From Acanthococcus lagerstroemiae (lineage: Eukaryota > Arthropoda > Insecta > Hemiptera > Eriococcidae), in contig CM063108.1 of assembly GCA_031841125.1 (NCBI GenBank), positions 52,536,122-52,600,121 of the forward strand: a stretch of DNA of 64,000 nt, given 5' to 3'. Below are positions 1-11,375 of this stretch, one piece after another. The notes below the pieces were generated by a model. That model was not told the DNA's origin, searched no databases, and was given only the letters and a program-made list of their open reading frames with translations. How positions within the stretch are numbered: the stretch's first letter is position 1; the number at the start of each line of letters is the position of its first letter. The position numbers and the translations under genes are program-made.

Positions 1-2399
1 AACGGGAGAAACGTTACATTCACGTGTCACGTTTCACGCGTTACGCGTGAATATTTCCTTCCTAGGAGAGGAGATAGGAGGCTCAAACTAATTAGGACCA
101 CGATGAAGGAATGGCAGCCCACGTTGAAGGAATTACTGATAATAGACTAATCAATATTGGTTAACTCATGATCAACCGATTCATATTTGGAGGCTGTATC
201 ACTCTTCCCTCCTATGGGAGAAACTCCGCCACTTATTTTCGGAACGTTCTCTTCCCCCCTCCCTCCCTCCTCTCTCATCATCATCAGTATATTCCACACA
301 AACCAACTCTACCAGTTCCAGCTTCATGGTACATACTTCTTCCTCGTACATTTTCTTTCATCGCCTACGGAGTATGCTAAGAGGAGCGAGAGTGAGAGAG
401 TGACTCGATATAAATCGAAAATTCGTTTTTCGTTAATTTATTCACCGACTTAGTCGGTCGGTTATTTATTGCTTTCCTTTTCGGCGCGGACCGCAACACA
501 CGGTCGCATCGGCGAAAATAATATACCAAATTGCGGTCTCGAACTTGGCGCAATTTCACGTGCGAAAACGAAATTAACTTCGCATGTACGCGGATTCGGC
601 GAGAGTTCAGCGTTTGAAAACGATCGTGGACATCACACGAGCTTCCCTCCCCTCAATTTTAATGGCTTTTCGTGCTTCGACTGCGCTAATTATTATTTGG
701 GTAGAAACTCGCGAGAAACTACCGGAGACTGCTGAAGACAGTGTAGTAGTTTTATTTACGATTATAAAAGGCTATAATATATATCGGTGCACCGCGCGGG
801 TCGTATTTTATCCAGTTTGGGTAGTTTTCACATGCGTGTGAATCCGAATTTCCAGTTTGAAATTCAAATCTAAGGAAATATACGGGCAGAAAAAGCTCGA
901 CTTTTTCGCTGTACGTGTCTGCGTTCTGATTTATTTCGGGATGCGTTTTACCTTTCTGTTAATGTAATGAACGAACGTACTACGTGTGTGCTCTAGTCTG
1001 CCCTCTCTCTTTCACTTCGCCAACTCTGTGATCAAACCGCGCGAAGTTTTGAAAGTGACCGCCGTGCACGCCCGCGCCCATGCCCCTTGTTTGAAAAAGA
1101 AAGAAAGAAAGAAAAAAGTTCCGGATTTAGGTCCAAAGGGGATTGGTGGCTCGCATCTGCTTTCACTGCTACTCTAAGTGCGAAATGGGATGTGACCACC
1201 AAGGCGCTTAATCCCTCAGAGTATTTTTCGAATCAGGTACGACAGCCGTACCGACTTATTTGACTTACCCGAAAGAACGTGTGTAATCAAAGCTAAATGA
1301 AGTAACTCGATAAAAACACGCTAGATTACTGTGCTTGGATTAATGAAATACAAAGGTTGTTCCAAAAGTAACTCCTCCAAGCCCTGTATCTTGGGATCCA
1401 CTCAAGTTACAAAAATGAAACAAAGCTCATTTGAGAGAGAATTTTGTTACGTTTCTAAAACACTATTTACATTTCAACATATAGTCGCCGTTAAGCTCGC
1501 TACATCGCTGCTGACGCTTAATCAGTTTTCGCAATCGGTTTTCGTAAAATTTAGCGCTATTCTCGGAAAAATCTCGACACTGCGGACTTCAATTCGTCAT
1601 CCGATGCAAAATGGTACTCTTTTTAGATATTTTTCAAGATCTGATCAGATAAAAATCACTAGAAGCGAGGTCGGGGGTATAAGGAAGGTGCGGAACAATT
1701 TCGTAATGCAACTCCGGTAACCTGGCTTGAGTGCGCGCTGCGGTGGGAGGTCTCACATTGTCATGTTTGAGTAAGAAGGTACCGCTGGCAGGTCGAACGC
1801 GGTTTAAACGATATTGTTAAGCTGTTGAAGTCTTACAGCACTTCTCAGCATTGATTATGGTGCCTTTTTTTCTTCTTCAAAATGGATCAAGTTTGGCATA
1901 AATTTCATCCTTTTTCGACAATTTTGGGTGCCCTGACCGAGGTTTATTCCGTAATTTGAACTCACCAGCCTTTGTTTCTCTCACCTACATCTATACCGCA
2001 CTGATATCAAAACACTCATCCCCAAAATACGCCTTCAATCGTCGAGAAATCTCAACCAGCGTAGCATCTGCAAGCTTCAAAATATAGACTACTGACTTTT
2101 GCCTTTACCTAGGGGCAGTGCAAAGTTTTCGCTTTGGACATATGTTTCGCGAACAAAAGTTAATATGGAACTGATCTACAGTCTGAACTCTGAACAACTC
2201 TTCTGAGTCTAATGGACCTTAACGTATGGTAGCAAATCTCTAAATTGTCGGTTTTTCCTGGCGGTGAAATCAGAAGAGCGTTCACCTATTGTTTTCAATT
2301 TTCCCGCCAAAAAAAGCTATTAAGATAACTACAACTTTGCTGATAATCGAGGGAAAAAATATTAGGGCATCATTACCGTAAGCAATTCTTAAAATGAAT
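1..2399. other. Gene-free stretch, unrecognised
   Basis: No open frame here looks like a conserved protein. The longest, a 129-codon frame at 1331-1720, has no motif I recognise and its composition matches the surrounding non-coding DNA. A short perfect hairpin lies at 33-51, with arms TTCACGCG and CGCGTGAA around a 3-nt loop. Short pyrimidine-rich tracts (around 255-275) and a GAAA-rich run near 1100 are simple sequence. This could be intergenic or intronic; nothing in it decides which. Confidence 0.5.
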
Positions 2400-2530
2400 T
2401 CGACACGTTTTAACTGAACTAAACACATCTCAAAAGTCTTGACATAGTCTAATTACATTTTAAAAAGGTTTAAAAAATCTTAACGAATCCTAACAATGAG
2501 TTTGAATGAGTTAGAACAATCCAAACGAGT
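2400..2530. repeat. Degenerate GAGTCTTAA-like short repeats
   Basis: Loosely repeated words of the type AGTCTTAACGAGT and GAATGAGTT occur every 15-25 bases. The same vocabulary returns at 5090-6020 and, mostly in reverse complement, at 18640-19490. It looks like an old, strongly diverged short-period satellite rather than coding DNA. The right end of this block supplies the target site of the element that starts at 2541. Confidence 0.45.
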
Positions 2531-2540
2531 CACGAGGAGT

Positions 2541-2859
2541 CAGGAGCGAAACTATAGGGGGGGGGGCTCAATAATTTGGTAATCGGCTAATGTTAAGACT
2601 GTTCAGTTGACCCCCCTCCCTCACCCCAATAATTTGACAGTCGACAAATTTTGAAACTGTTCATTTGAATTTTCATTTTCTTATGCATGTTTGTTTGCTT
2701 ATTTATTTTCTTTTTCATTAAAAAAATATTTCGATTGAAAAATTGGCAAATTTTACATTTTGTAAACATTTTGTCGGCGAGTTTTTAGTTTTCAAAACAT
2801 ATTTGTCGGCAAATTTTTCTTACCCACCTTTCCAAAGTGAAAGTCAAATTTCGTTTCTG
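2541..2859. repeat. Left terminal direct repeat of copy A
   Basis: A 319-bp unit beginning CAGGAGCGAAAC with a G-run and ending in TTTCGTTTCTG. It shares the words AATAATTTGACAGTCG, TTTTGAAACTGTT and ATTTGTCGGCAAATTTTTC with the unit at 4780-5071 and with both terminal units of copy B. Each unit has hAT-like termini of its own, so each may once have been a free MITE. Confidence 0.7.
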
Positions 2860-3287
2860 AAAATGGAGTACCCTAGACTCCTGTTAGAGACCAGTCAGTC
2901 AAAAGCAGAAGGTTTCAAGCTGCATATCGAACGTTATTTAAAAGGTTGAAACAAAGCTGAAATGTGGAAGACATTTCGAAAATCTGAAAGTCGGTAGCAA
3001 ACGTTGCATTTCAAATTTCAATGACTATTCGGATTGTCAGCGCGAAAGAGTCGCCATCTATAATTTTAGGCACGTGAAAGAAAGGAACTATTGAAACCCT
3101 ACAAATTTTAGAAAAATTCAACAGATTGAAATGAAAATGATCTCAATGGAAGGAAAATTATATGTACTATAAATTTTGTCCTAATCATTTTTTCGATAAA
3201 CGCTTTCGTTTTCATAATATCTTGAGATTTCTTCGTATATGCCTGTAAATGAAATATTCCCCTCGATCATAGGGTTACAAGGTAGAA

Positions 3288-3327
3288 GACTACAGCTCGC
3301 CACTGCTTCGAGCATCCCGAAATCTGT
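3288..3327 (+). repeat. 40-bp direct repeat left of the CACT array (copy A)
   Basis: Begins GACTACAGCTCGCCACTGC and ends CCCGAAATCTGT. The same 40-mer, with a few changes, lies on the other side of the satellite at 4132-4171. In copy B the pair is 29073-29112 and 30131-30177. A direct repeat bracketing a satellite suggests the array expanded between duplicated flanks. Confidence 0.75.
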
Positions 3328-4131
3328 TCACTTTGTCACTCACTGAGTCAGTCATTCACTCATTCACTCATTCACTCAGTCATTCGCTTACTTATTTAGT
3401 GATTCACTCAGTCACTCGCTTACTTATTCAGTTATTCACACAGTTACTCGCTTATTTATTGAGTTATTCACTCAGTTACTTTGTCGCTCACTCAATGAGT
3501 CAGTGATTCACTCACTCACTCACTCACTTACTTACTTACTTACCCAGTGACTCAGTGACTCACTCAGTCACTCAGTCACTCGCTTACTCATTTAGTGATT
3601 CACTAAGTTACTTACATACTTACTCAGTGACTTAGTGATTCACTCACTCTCTGAGTTATCTACTCATTTCCTCACTCCGTCACCCGCTCAATAAGTCAGT
3701 GATTCACTCACTCACTCACACAGTCATTCGCTTATTTATTTAGTGATTCACTCAGTTACTCAACCACTTACTCAGTGACTCACTCACTCACGCACTCATT
3801 CATTCAAGCGTTCTATAATTTAGTTATTCTTTCTCTTCCTCACTCCATCACTCACTCCATAAGTCAGTGATTCACTCAGTCACTCGCTTAGTAATTTAGT
3901 GATTTACTCACTTACTCAGTTATTCATTCAATCTCTAATTGAGTTATTCATTCACTTCCTCACTCTATCACTCACCTAATGAGTCAGTAATTCACGCACT
4001 CACTCAATCAGTTACTTACTTATCTAGTGATTCTCTCAGTCACTCGCTTACTTACTCTGTTACTTGCACAGTTACTCAATCACTTACTCAGTGACTCAAT
4101 GATTCACTCACTCACTCAATCATTCGTAAAC
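3328..4131. repeat. CACT/CAGT 4-bp-phase satellite array (copy A)
   Basis: About 800 bp made almost entirely of 4-base words such as CACT, CAGT, TACT, GATT and TTAG in constant 4-bp phase. There is a looser higher-order unit of about 40 bp around CGCTTACTTATTTAGTGATT. No gene is supported. Frames through it give only Ser/Thr/His/Leu-rich low-complexity peptides. Confidence 0.85.
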
Positions 4132-4171
4132 GACTACAGCGCGCCACTGCTTTGAGCAGCCCGAAATCTGT
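4132..4171 (+). repeat. 40-bp direct repeat right of the CACT array (copy A)
   Basis: Starts GACTACAGCGCGCCACTGC and ends CCGAAATCTGT. It differs from the left copy (3288-3327) at only a few positions. Confidence 0.75.
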
Positions 4172-4779
4172 AGTTACTAAATTCTCTGTTTGACCTAGAG
4201 CCTGAAATTTGAGAAAGTTGAACATTTTATTAAAAGCTAAAAGTTGAAAAGCAAAAGACTTATCTTCCAGTGGCACAAGCTGAATCCGATAGCAAATGCT
4301 CTATTGTTTAATTTACGGTTTTTGGTCCTAGTGAATATTCGGGCTGTACATCTGAGATTCCAAAATTTTGCTACATATGTCAAAAACTTTACCTTTTGGT
4401 CGCTGATAAGAGTAGTCGATACTAGTGCTGTGCGGCCCGATAGGAGGGAAATTTAGTCTGGAACAAAAAACTCCATGTATTCTTCCCATAAGAACGAAAG
4501 AAAACTTCTGGCACGGATTCCCCTAATCCAATCGACAGGAAACTTTGTAGGTTTTTTTTTTTTTTTTTTTGATTGATTGATTGATTGATTTGATTTGTTT
4601 ATGTTGGAATTAGTTTAGGAGAAGAATCAGAGGAAAGAAAAAAAGATCACCAAAAGTAAACAACGACCAACTGAATGTGTGAAGAAAGTTGTGTGTTCCT
4701 CTCAAGTATTCCTAACATCCTTCCACCTTATCCTCCCAGAATAGGGAGTTTTGGGGGATACGGTTCGAATCTGCATTTG

Positions 4780-5071
4780 TAGGGACGAAACTACGGGAAG
4801 GGGGTGGGGAAACACTCCCAATAACTAGGCAGTCAGCAAATTTTGAAACTGTTTATTTTAATTTTTCATTTTCTAAGAACATTTGTTTTTTGTTTATTAT
4901 TACGTACTATTTTTGTTGCAATTAAAAAATTGTTTTGATTAAAAAATCGGTGAATTTACAAATTTTTAGAAAATTTTGTCAGCAAATTTTTAGTTAAAAG
5001 AAAATATTTGTCGGCAAACTTTCCTTCTCCCCCCCCCCTCCCTCCAAACTGGAAGTCAAGTTCCACCTCTA
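4780..5071. repeat. Right terminal direct repeat of copy A
   Basis: About 292 bp, same orientation as 2541-2859. It begins TAGGGACGAAACTA and ends TTCCACCTCTA. The sequence just before it (AATCTGCATTTG) is also found before the right unit of copy B, so the unit moved as part of the whole element and did not insert separately in each copy. Confidence 0.7.
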
Positions 5072-5089
5072 CCAGGAGTTCTCAAAATA

Positions 5090-6020
5090 GGTGAATTGAT
5101 GTGCGTTTTTTGGAACGAACTCAGAACGAATTTTAGACCAAGTCTGAGAATAAGCTTGATATGAGTCTTAACCGAATCAGAGAGAATCTAAACGAGTCTG
5201 ACTGTCATCGGAATGAGTGTTAATAAAGCTCACGAGTTTTGACGGAGTGTAAATGAACTTTAACAGCGTTACAGTCTTAACATAATTACAAGGAGGTTGA
5301 TGAGTCTTAACGTGGCCTTAACGAGTCCTGTCACAGATTGAATAAGCCCTGAATTTTGCCAACTGAAAACATTCTTGAAATCGATAAGTTAATCATAAAT
5401 GTTAATATATTCGGAATTTTGCCACCGATATAAGACTGATCTGGTTTTGTGTCGACTAAGGACAAATTTTACTACATTTTCCAATGAAGACTCTTAGGAG
5501 GACCCCGCCGTCTGAAAAGAAGACATGACGTATACTCGTAAATCGAAAAAACTGAGTTATCGACTTATGTAAACCGATTTTCGGCAGCGGAGTTCAGATT
5601 TATAGTTCAAATTTTGGCGACTTCGCTCCCTTTCTAAAATACCCATGCAGAAAAACTAAAGTAAAATTCTTTTAAAAAATGACGCTACCTTAATTTCGTA
5701 GTCGAATTTGAATGAGTTGGAACTGAAAAATCTGAAAGAGTCAACAGAATTACGAGTCTTGAAATATCTTCTACCAGTATTCATGAGTTTAAAAAAGTCA
5801 GTCTGGATGAACTGTAACTTACTCTTAATGAGTCTTATCAGAGTCTGAATGAGGTTTGAAAGTGTATAATACATTTTAATTGAGCCTTATTAGTCTCGAG
5901 TCTCGGTAAGTCTTGAAAGGGTTTGAACGACAACATAAGTCTTAGCAGAAGCCAAATTAGTGATTTAAAATGTCATAACAGAATTAGAATAATGTTCAGT
6001 TGAGTCTGAATAAATCCTGA
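5090..6020. repeat. Degenerate GAGTCTTAA-like repeat field
   Basis: Words such as GAGTCTTAACGAGTC, AATGAGTCTTA and GTCTGAATGAG recur irregularly, most densely at 5150-5350 and 5690-6020. It continues the pre-insertion sequence at 2400-2530, which fits insertion of copy A into this field. No coding frame is supported. Confidence 0.5.
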
Positions 6021-7790
6021 ATGGCCCTAAGCTTCAAATACCATTTTTACAGCTATCGAGTATCAAGTATCAGTTTTGGGACTTCCTCTAGACACGTTCG
6101 AATCTTCGCCATCCCGTCTTTTCACAATGTAACACCGTTGCCCTCTCCTAGAGAAAAATTGAGTCGTGGCAACTATAAAGGATTTGCCGTACCTTATTGC
6201 AAGCTGTACGTAAATTTCGAGAGAGATGGTCGCAAGCAAAGAAAGAGGGAGGAGACAGAGACAACGTGAGGTCTGAGATGGGCGCGCACAACACCTCACG
6301 ATTTTGCGGTTTTCCTCTAAATTTTTCATACACAATAAATTAGCCTGCGGAGCAAGCGAACCCATATTAGCTCCAGCGATATAATCAGATACTATGAACT
6401 TCGTTTAAAAATTAAATTCGAGAACCGCGTAAATGGACCCATTCGTTGAGTTTCCTGACACCGGAGAGGAGAGACAAGTAATTTTTCTTTTTGTATTCGC
6501 GTATTAATTTTCAAATTAAGTAAATATCACACAATTTACGGACGAGATGATTTGGTTAGTATTCTCCGCGTCCGAATGTTTGATGAAACGTTTCAACTTC
6601 CGAGATTCCGGCTCAAATTTCACAATTCGAGAATCTCGGCTCTTGGCTTTCAACTACATTCAGTCTAGAAAGTTCGTCGACTCGTTTTGATATAATTCGC
6701 GAAGAACTCACAACGATAAATGCCATCACATTCCAGTCTTTTCTCTCTTTTGTACGCAGCTGGTTGTACGTGTGTCAACATTACAAATCGCATGTAGTAC
6801 AAACGCCGTGTCGGGATTTTTTTTTTCGCCGAGACTCGCGAAAACTATTTTGTCGCTTGAAAAAGGTTTTCCATTGCGCTCTCGCTTTTTCCAGTTCTGC
6901 TTCTCCGTTTGTCGTCGTACACTACGTGGACTCCTTTATGTGCTGGTTCGCGTTATTTGTGGTTGAAATGTGCGTGGAACAGAAACAAGGTAGAACGATT
7001 TTTACGCCGGTACTGGGGCACGGTGACCGGGACTGTCCTGGCCGGAATTAAGCGGAAACTTGAAAAATGGGTGCCCCTGCCCGAGCAGGAAGGATACAAA
7101 CGCTGTTAAACGTTCAGCCAGAATGGCCGCCCGCCCCTTCGACTACACACGTTTATCCGGTCTGCTGAATTACGAGCAGATTTTAAAAGCATATTAGATA
7201 AATAATGCGCTCTCGCAAACGGATCGTGAAAATATTTCCGAAAGAAATCGTACCTGGCGGGTTTCGAGGACCGTTCAGCGTTCACCGGCGTTGATGCTTT
7301 GAATGTAACTAAAAAATTTGACAGCTGGTTTGAAAGCTAAAATGTCTACTTGGGATTTCATTGTCATGTTGGAGATATGTGTGACAATAATTGATGTACT
7401 TGCTCTCACAACGATAATATTGTAAGGTATAATGATCGACTTTGGTTTCGCAAGTTCCATAATAGACCATAATATCAAGTTACTGAAAGCATCAAAAACT
7501 GACAAATCGTGGATGAAATTGCAGGGAGATGCCCATAAATTATGCTCAGCATTCCTGCCAATACTTAGAATAACAGCAAGAACTAACACTAGACCAACGC
7601 TTCAATGCGAGCTTCACTCAACGAATGGGCTCGGTAATCGGCAACAGGTAATGCTAGCTATAAACGAGAAACGAGAACGTGTATATATATGTGCATAGGG
7701 AGGGAGAGCGAACTCGACACAAAGGCCAGGGCTGACAGAGACCGGCGCGTAGCGTATGTCTCTTAACACCAATCCAGTTTTCCTATACAG
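6021..7790. other. Gene-free stretch, unrecognised
   Basis: Sequence of more balanced composition. Short open frames (for example 6063-6365 on the minus strand, 100 codons, and 7275-7589 on the minus strand, 104 codons) show no recognisable domain. It may be single-copy intergenic or intronic DNA. Confidence 0.45.
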
Positions 7791-7972
7791 GGTGTCCCAG
7801 TTTGGATGGGAAAGCCGAGAGGTGGTGATAGTACTCGCCGAGACAAACAAAAAACCTTAGTACCATTTTCTCGAATTCTCAAACCGGAGGAAATTAAGTG
7901 TACATGAAAGTGTACCCGCCATAATTTTTGAGATAGAGTAAAATGTTGTTGATAAAACTTGAACTACTTTTA

Positions 7973-8176
7973 ATTTCCAACAAAAAAAGTGAAGTAACAT
8001 TTTAGCCTATCATTGAAAGTGAAGGCGCTATACAACATCAAAAATGATAAAAATTTGAAAATTCTCCCCTAATTTAGGGGGGAGGGAGTAATTTATGTCA
8101 GATGAAGTGCTGAGCTAGGGGACTTCAAGAAACCATCATTGATTGAATTTGGTTCAGTGTATCCAAAGTCATTACC
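7973..8176. repeat. Left TIR arm of the mariner-type element
   Basis: About 204 bp, running from TTTCCAACAAAAAAAGTGAA to CCAAAGTCATTACC. The reverse complement is found at 9659-9863 with about a dozen differences. Confidence 0.88.
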
Positions 8177-8479
8177 ATTAATTTTTCGAAAAACAAATTG
8201 CAAACTAAATTTATTTATGCACGCGCAAAATTTTGCGTAGCAAGTTGATAGCTTGATACAGTGTTATCCATTAACGCAACAGGAGTTACGCAGCGGCCAG
8301 CGGCGCGCTGCAAGGTCGCGCCCTAGCGGCATGGAACCTGGTACGCGTTAGGCGTAGTGTCACGTTAGGGTCCAGTCTATGTACTGTGTACATCAAATTA
8401 ATGCTGACGAAATGTAAACAACACTTCGCTTATCCCTGGGAATGTTATCAGAAATTGCCGAAATGTAAATAGTTTTTAC

Positions 8480-9538
8480 TCATTTATTCTAGAACAACGA
8501 ATTTTTATTGTTTCGTCTTCATTTAAACTCCTATCAAAAAGTGAGATGTGAGTTCGCGAAGAAATATCCGAATGTCCGGATGTCGAACAAGACTTCCATT
8601 ATGCGTAATTGCGTATGCGTTCAAAGTTTCAAAAAAACTGGTAGTGTTGGGAACCAAAAACACGTTCGTAAATGTACAGTAGTTCTTTCCGGAGAAAAAG
8701 TGTGCGAAGTTCAAACTGTTATGAAAAAAATTCCCAGCCAGATCATTGAATAAAGCTCGACAAGAAGTCAATCTATCCTATGGAAGCATGCATCGAGGTA
8801 CACAACTGTGTAACGATGAAACCATATCATTCAGGAGCTTAAGCCAGTTGATTTCACGGAACGAGTTCAGTACTGTCCCCTGTAAATGGTTCCTTCGCTT
8901 CACACGTGACGTGAATATCCTGAACTCTGTATTCTTCAACGATGAAGTCAGGTTTCATCGTTTCAATTGAACGGTTACATCAATTCCCGGAATACGCGTT
9001 GATGGTCAGCTGAAAATCCGCATCAGCTAATCGAAAACCCGTTGCACTCTGCGAAAATTGGAGTATGGTGCTGAATTTCACGCGGTAAAATTATCGGTCC
9101 TGTATTCTTCCCCACTGCAGTTAATAGCGAACGATGTCAAGAATTAACTCGTCAGTTCATTTCGCTACTCGCATCAGAAGATCGACATTGTTGGTTGCAA
9201 CAAGATAATGCAACATGTCATGTTTCAAATGATACTCTTGAATTCTTAAAGGAATTCTTCGGTGAACGGTTGATCTCGAATGGTCTATGGCATCCTCGTT
9301 CACCTGATTCGAACCCGCTAAATTTTTTCTTTGGGGCTACCTCAAGGACCGAGTTCACCACAGCAACCCGCAAACAATAGCTGAACTTGGAAAGAACATT
9401 CAGGACCTCATTCATTCAATTCCAAATTCGATGCTGGAAAAAGTTGCCCGTAATGCAATCCGTCGAACAAAATATGCTGCTTGGAAGCTGATGGTGGCCA
9501 GTTCGAACACTTGTTGTAAAGATTATTTATCAATTTGA
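8480..9538 (+). pseudogene. Mariner-type (DUF4817) transposase pseudogene
   Basis: Remnant of a DDE/D transposase of the insect IS630-Tc1-mariner group, which cuts and pastes its own element at TA sites. Frame 8508-8753 carries an N-terminal helix-turn-helix like DUF4817 proteins (KVRCEFAKKYPNVRMSNKTS, then KKTGSVG). Frame 8746-8970 holds the first catalytic Asp in VFFNDEVRFH. Frame 9195-9380 holds the second Asp in QQDNATCHVS, then LWHPRSPDSNPLNFFFG. In the family the last motif reads roughly SPDLTPxDFF; here the third acidic residue is Asn (codon AAT). At least four stops or frameshifts separate the pieces. The full family protein is about 350 residues, so most of the length remains but it cannot be functional. 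It lies between the TIRs in the expected orientation. Confidence 0.85.
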
Positions 9539-9658
9539 TGTAATTATTCGTTTCTCGTACTCTGCTTAGTTATTAAACCAGATTTCCGTTTGTTTTTTGA
9601 CTTTTAAATTTTGGGTTGCGTTTTAAATGGATAATCCTGTAAATAACGATTTTCAAAA

Positions 9659-9863
9659 GGTAATGCCTTTGGATACACTGAACCAAATTCAATCAATGAT
9701 GGTTTGTTGAAGTCCCCTAGCTCAGCACTTCATCTGATATAAATTACTCCCTCCTCCCTGAATTAGGGGAGAATTTTCAAATGTTTATCATTTTTTGATG
9801 TTGTATGGCACCTTCAATTTCAGTGATAGGCTAAAATGTTACTTTACTTTTTTTGTTGGAAAT
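9659..9863. repeat. Right TIR arm of the mariner-type element
   Basis: Reverse complement of the arm at 7973-8176, from GGTAATGCC to GTTGGAAAT. Beyond 9863 the match to the left side ends abruptly. Confidence 0.88.
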
Positions 9864-10275
9864 ATCATTTTAGTATGCCCATTTATGTGCAACGAGAGTT
9901 CTGTGAAAACCGTGAAAGCAAACGCACGCTTTGTACGTTCGTTTCGATTAATCTGCAAACGCGTAACTATATCTCATCGCTACCACAGTTCTAGAATACT
10001 CTCGGCGGCAAAATTGGTATCGGGTAAAAGCTCTTATTAAGCCGCGTCGAACGGTGCAAATTCGGCCCGTGTTCACCGTACACCCGTTACGGTCTTAAAG
10101 TGTAGTGTAGTGAAGCGCCGTGCAGGTAAAATCGTGACAAGACAAACCACAGCACACCGGTCCAAGCGCATCAACCAGCCGAAACCGGTCAGGTATCGTG
10201 TAAGTCAGTCTATTTATCTTATCTGTATCACTATACCTACATCGCAGAGAACCGAGTAAAAAAGGTACAAACAAA
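9864..10275. other. Unrecognised stretch up to the LINE
   Basis: No gene seen. The 3' part (from about 10085) may be the 5' UTR of the LINE that follows, because LINE 5' UTRs normally precede ORF1 without a sharp signal. I see no target-site duplication that would fix the boundary. Confidence 0.35.
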
Positions 10276-11132
10276 ATGAGCGGAACGGAGGAGTCGAACG
10301 AGGTGGTGGACCTAAGGATGCTCCTAAACGAAATTAGAGTGTCAAGTCGATTGTTACAAACAGGAAGAAAGTATACGAGAAATGAAATGGAAAGAATCCT
10401 AACCCTAGAAGAAGACAGCCAGCAAATCAAAGAGGAAGTAGCCAAACTGTAACGAGCGGACGTTACTTGGAAGAAAGGTGGAGGACCTCGAAAAATACAG
10501 TAGAGAAATAACCTGCTAATAAGTGGAGTACGTCAGCAAGGACGAGCGCGGTGCATGACGGTCGTGAAAGCACTAGCGGCGGAAAGGAGATCAGCTGAGT
10601 GAGTTCGACATCTGCGCGGCCCACAGAATGCCAGCAACAATAGAACACCTGACATTATAGTAAAAATGTTCAGCAACGAAAAAAAGAGGGCCAATGATTA
10701 AGAAAGCTAAAGAAAGTCGCATGAATATCCGCGTAGTCCGATATATGTAGGCAGCACCTGATAGCTGCCACAAAAACAGTGCCGAGAAAGGCCAAGCAGC
10801 TGAGAAACGAAGGCCGTATCAAGTTCGTTTGGACTCGGAACGGCGATCTATTTGTCAGAAGAGAAGAAAATGCTAGAGCTAAAAAAATCAGGGAGAGCAA
10901 CGATCTGACTGAATTCAGAGCGGTAAATGAGCCAGCAGGCGTAGTGAGAAACGGCAAAATGGGAGGCACACCAAAGCGGTCGATTCAAGAGAGGAGCCCA
11001 GACGCCACCAGCACAGCAATGAACAAGAACAGCAAGAAGATGCAACTTCAGAGGCCGAGAACAAATTCGCTAACCAAGGTACCATCAGGAGGACTACAAA
11101 CTTATGGAAGGATAAAAACTCAGCCGGCGTAA
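10276..11132 (+). pseudogene. LINE ORF1 (nucleic-acid-binding chaperone-like) pseudogene
   Basis: The ATG at 10276 opens 58 codons (MSGTEESNEVV..., a helical Glu/Lys/Leu-rich segment) ending at TAA 10450-10452. Coding character continues in shifted frames: VEDLEKYSRE then LLISGV near 10480-10535, and IIVKMFSNEKKRA near 10650-10700. The last frame, 10779-11132, reads AKQLRNEGRIKFVWTRNGDL. This order (coiled coil, then a basic domain with KFVW/T-NG near the end) is that of ORF1 proteins of insect RTE-type LINEs, which bind the element RNA in ribonucleoprotein particles. At least three frameshifts or stops make it non-functional. The family assignment rests on motif order, not on alignment. Confidence 0.6.
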
Positions 11133-11375
11133 ACCAGGAGAGAGGCTCAGAATAAAGTGTAAGCGTCGCGGCAAGAAAGGGGGCACGGAACTCAACCCCA
11201 CCTCCTTCAATCCAGCCTGCAGCAGCTGTGAGGGAGGTAAGCTGCAAAACCCTCATCCAAAATTTGATATTCAAGGAGGGATATAAAAAGTATAAAAACA
11301 AAAACTCTGCCTTTAAAAAAACTGAATCAATGTACTAAACCAAAAAACAAAAATCACGAGGGCCTAAAACTGAAT

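Larger units (their letters stand above)
2541..5071. mobile_element. Satellite-core non-autonomous hAT-like element, copy A
   Basis: A 2.53-kb element without coding capacity, homologous along its length to 28312-30993. It starts CAGGAGCGAAACTA and ends in CACCTCTA, so the ends are imperfect inverted repeats of the hAT type. Flanks CGAGGAGT (2533-2540) and CCAGGAGT (5072-5079) match at 7 of 8 positions, the 8-bp target duplication expected of hAT transposases. Order inside: a terminal direct repeat (2541-2859), about 430 bp of unique sequence, a 40-bp repeat (3288-3327), a CACT-type satellite (3328-4131), the 40-bp repeat again (4132-4171), about 600 bp of unique sequence, and the terminal direct repeat again (4780-5071). 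The direct terminal repeats could suggest a small LTR element, but TG...CA ends are absent and the 8-bp duplication favours hAT mobilisation. Confidence 0.72.
7791..9863 (+). mobile_element. Decayed IS630-Tc1-mariner element with long TIRs
   Basis: Two inverted arms of about 204 bp (7973-8176 and 9659-9863) match at roughly 93% by eye and enclose a transposase relic on the plus strand. The left side continues outward about 180 bp to CAGGGTGTCCCAGTTTGG at 7791, preceded by TA. That is the usual outer end and target dinucleotide of insect mariner-type elements. The right arm stops at 9863 without the matching outer end, so I infer the right end lost about 180 bp. An alternative is that 7973-9863 is a separate element nested beside an unrelated mariner end. 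Each arm contains a small hairpin, CCCCTAATTTAGGGG in the left one. Confidence 0.8.

Noticed and set aside
33..51. Hairpin as a terminator or regulatory stem
   Set aside because: Only 8-bp arms; no transcription unit to connect it to.
4760..4780. GGTTCGAATCTGC as a tRNA B box
   Set aside because: No A box at the right distance, and the word is not kept in copy B (30713-30726).
2541..5071. LTR retrotransposon with 300-bp LTRs
   Set aside because: The terminal units lack TG...CA ends, there is no primer-binding site or polypurine tract that I can see, and the 8-bp flanking repeats fit hAT better.
10915..11301. 128-codon minus-strand frame
   Set aside because: Shadow of the decayed LINE ORF1 on the other strand.
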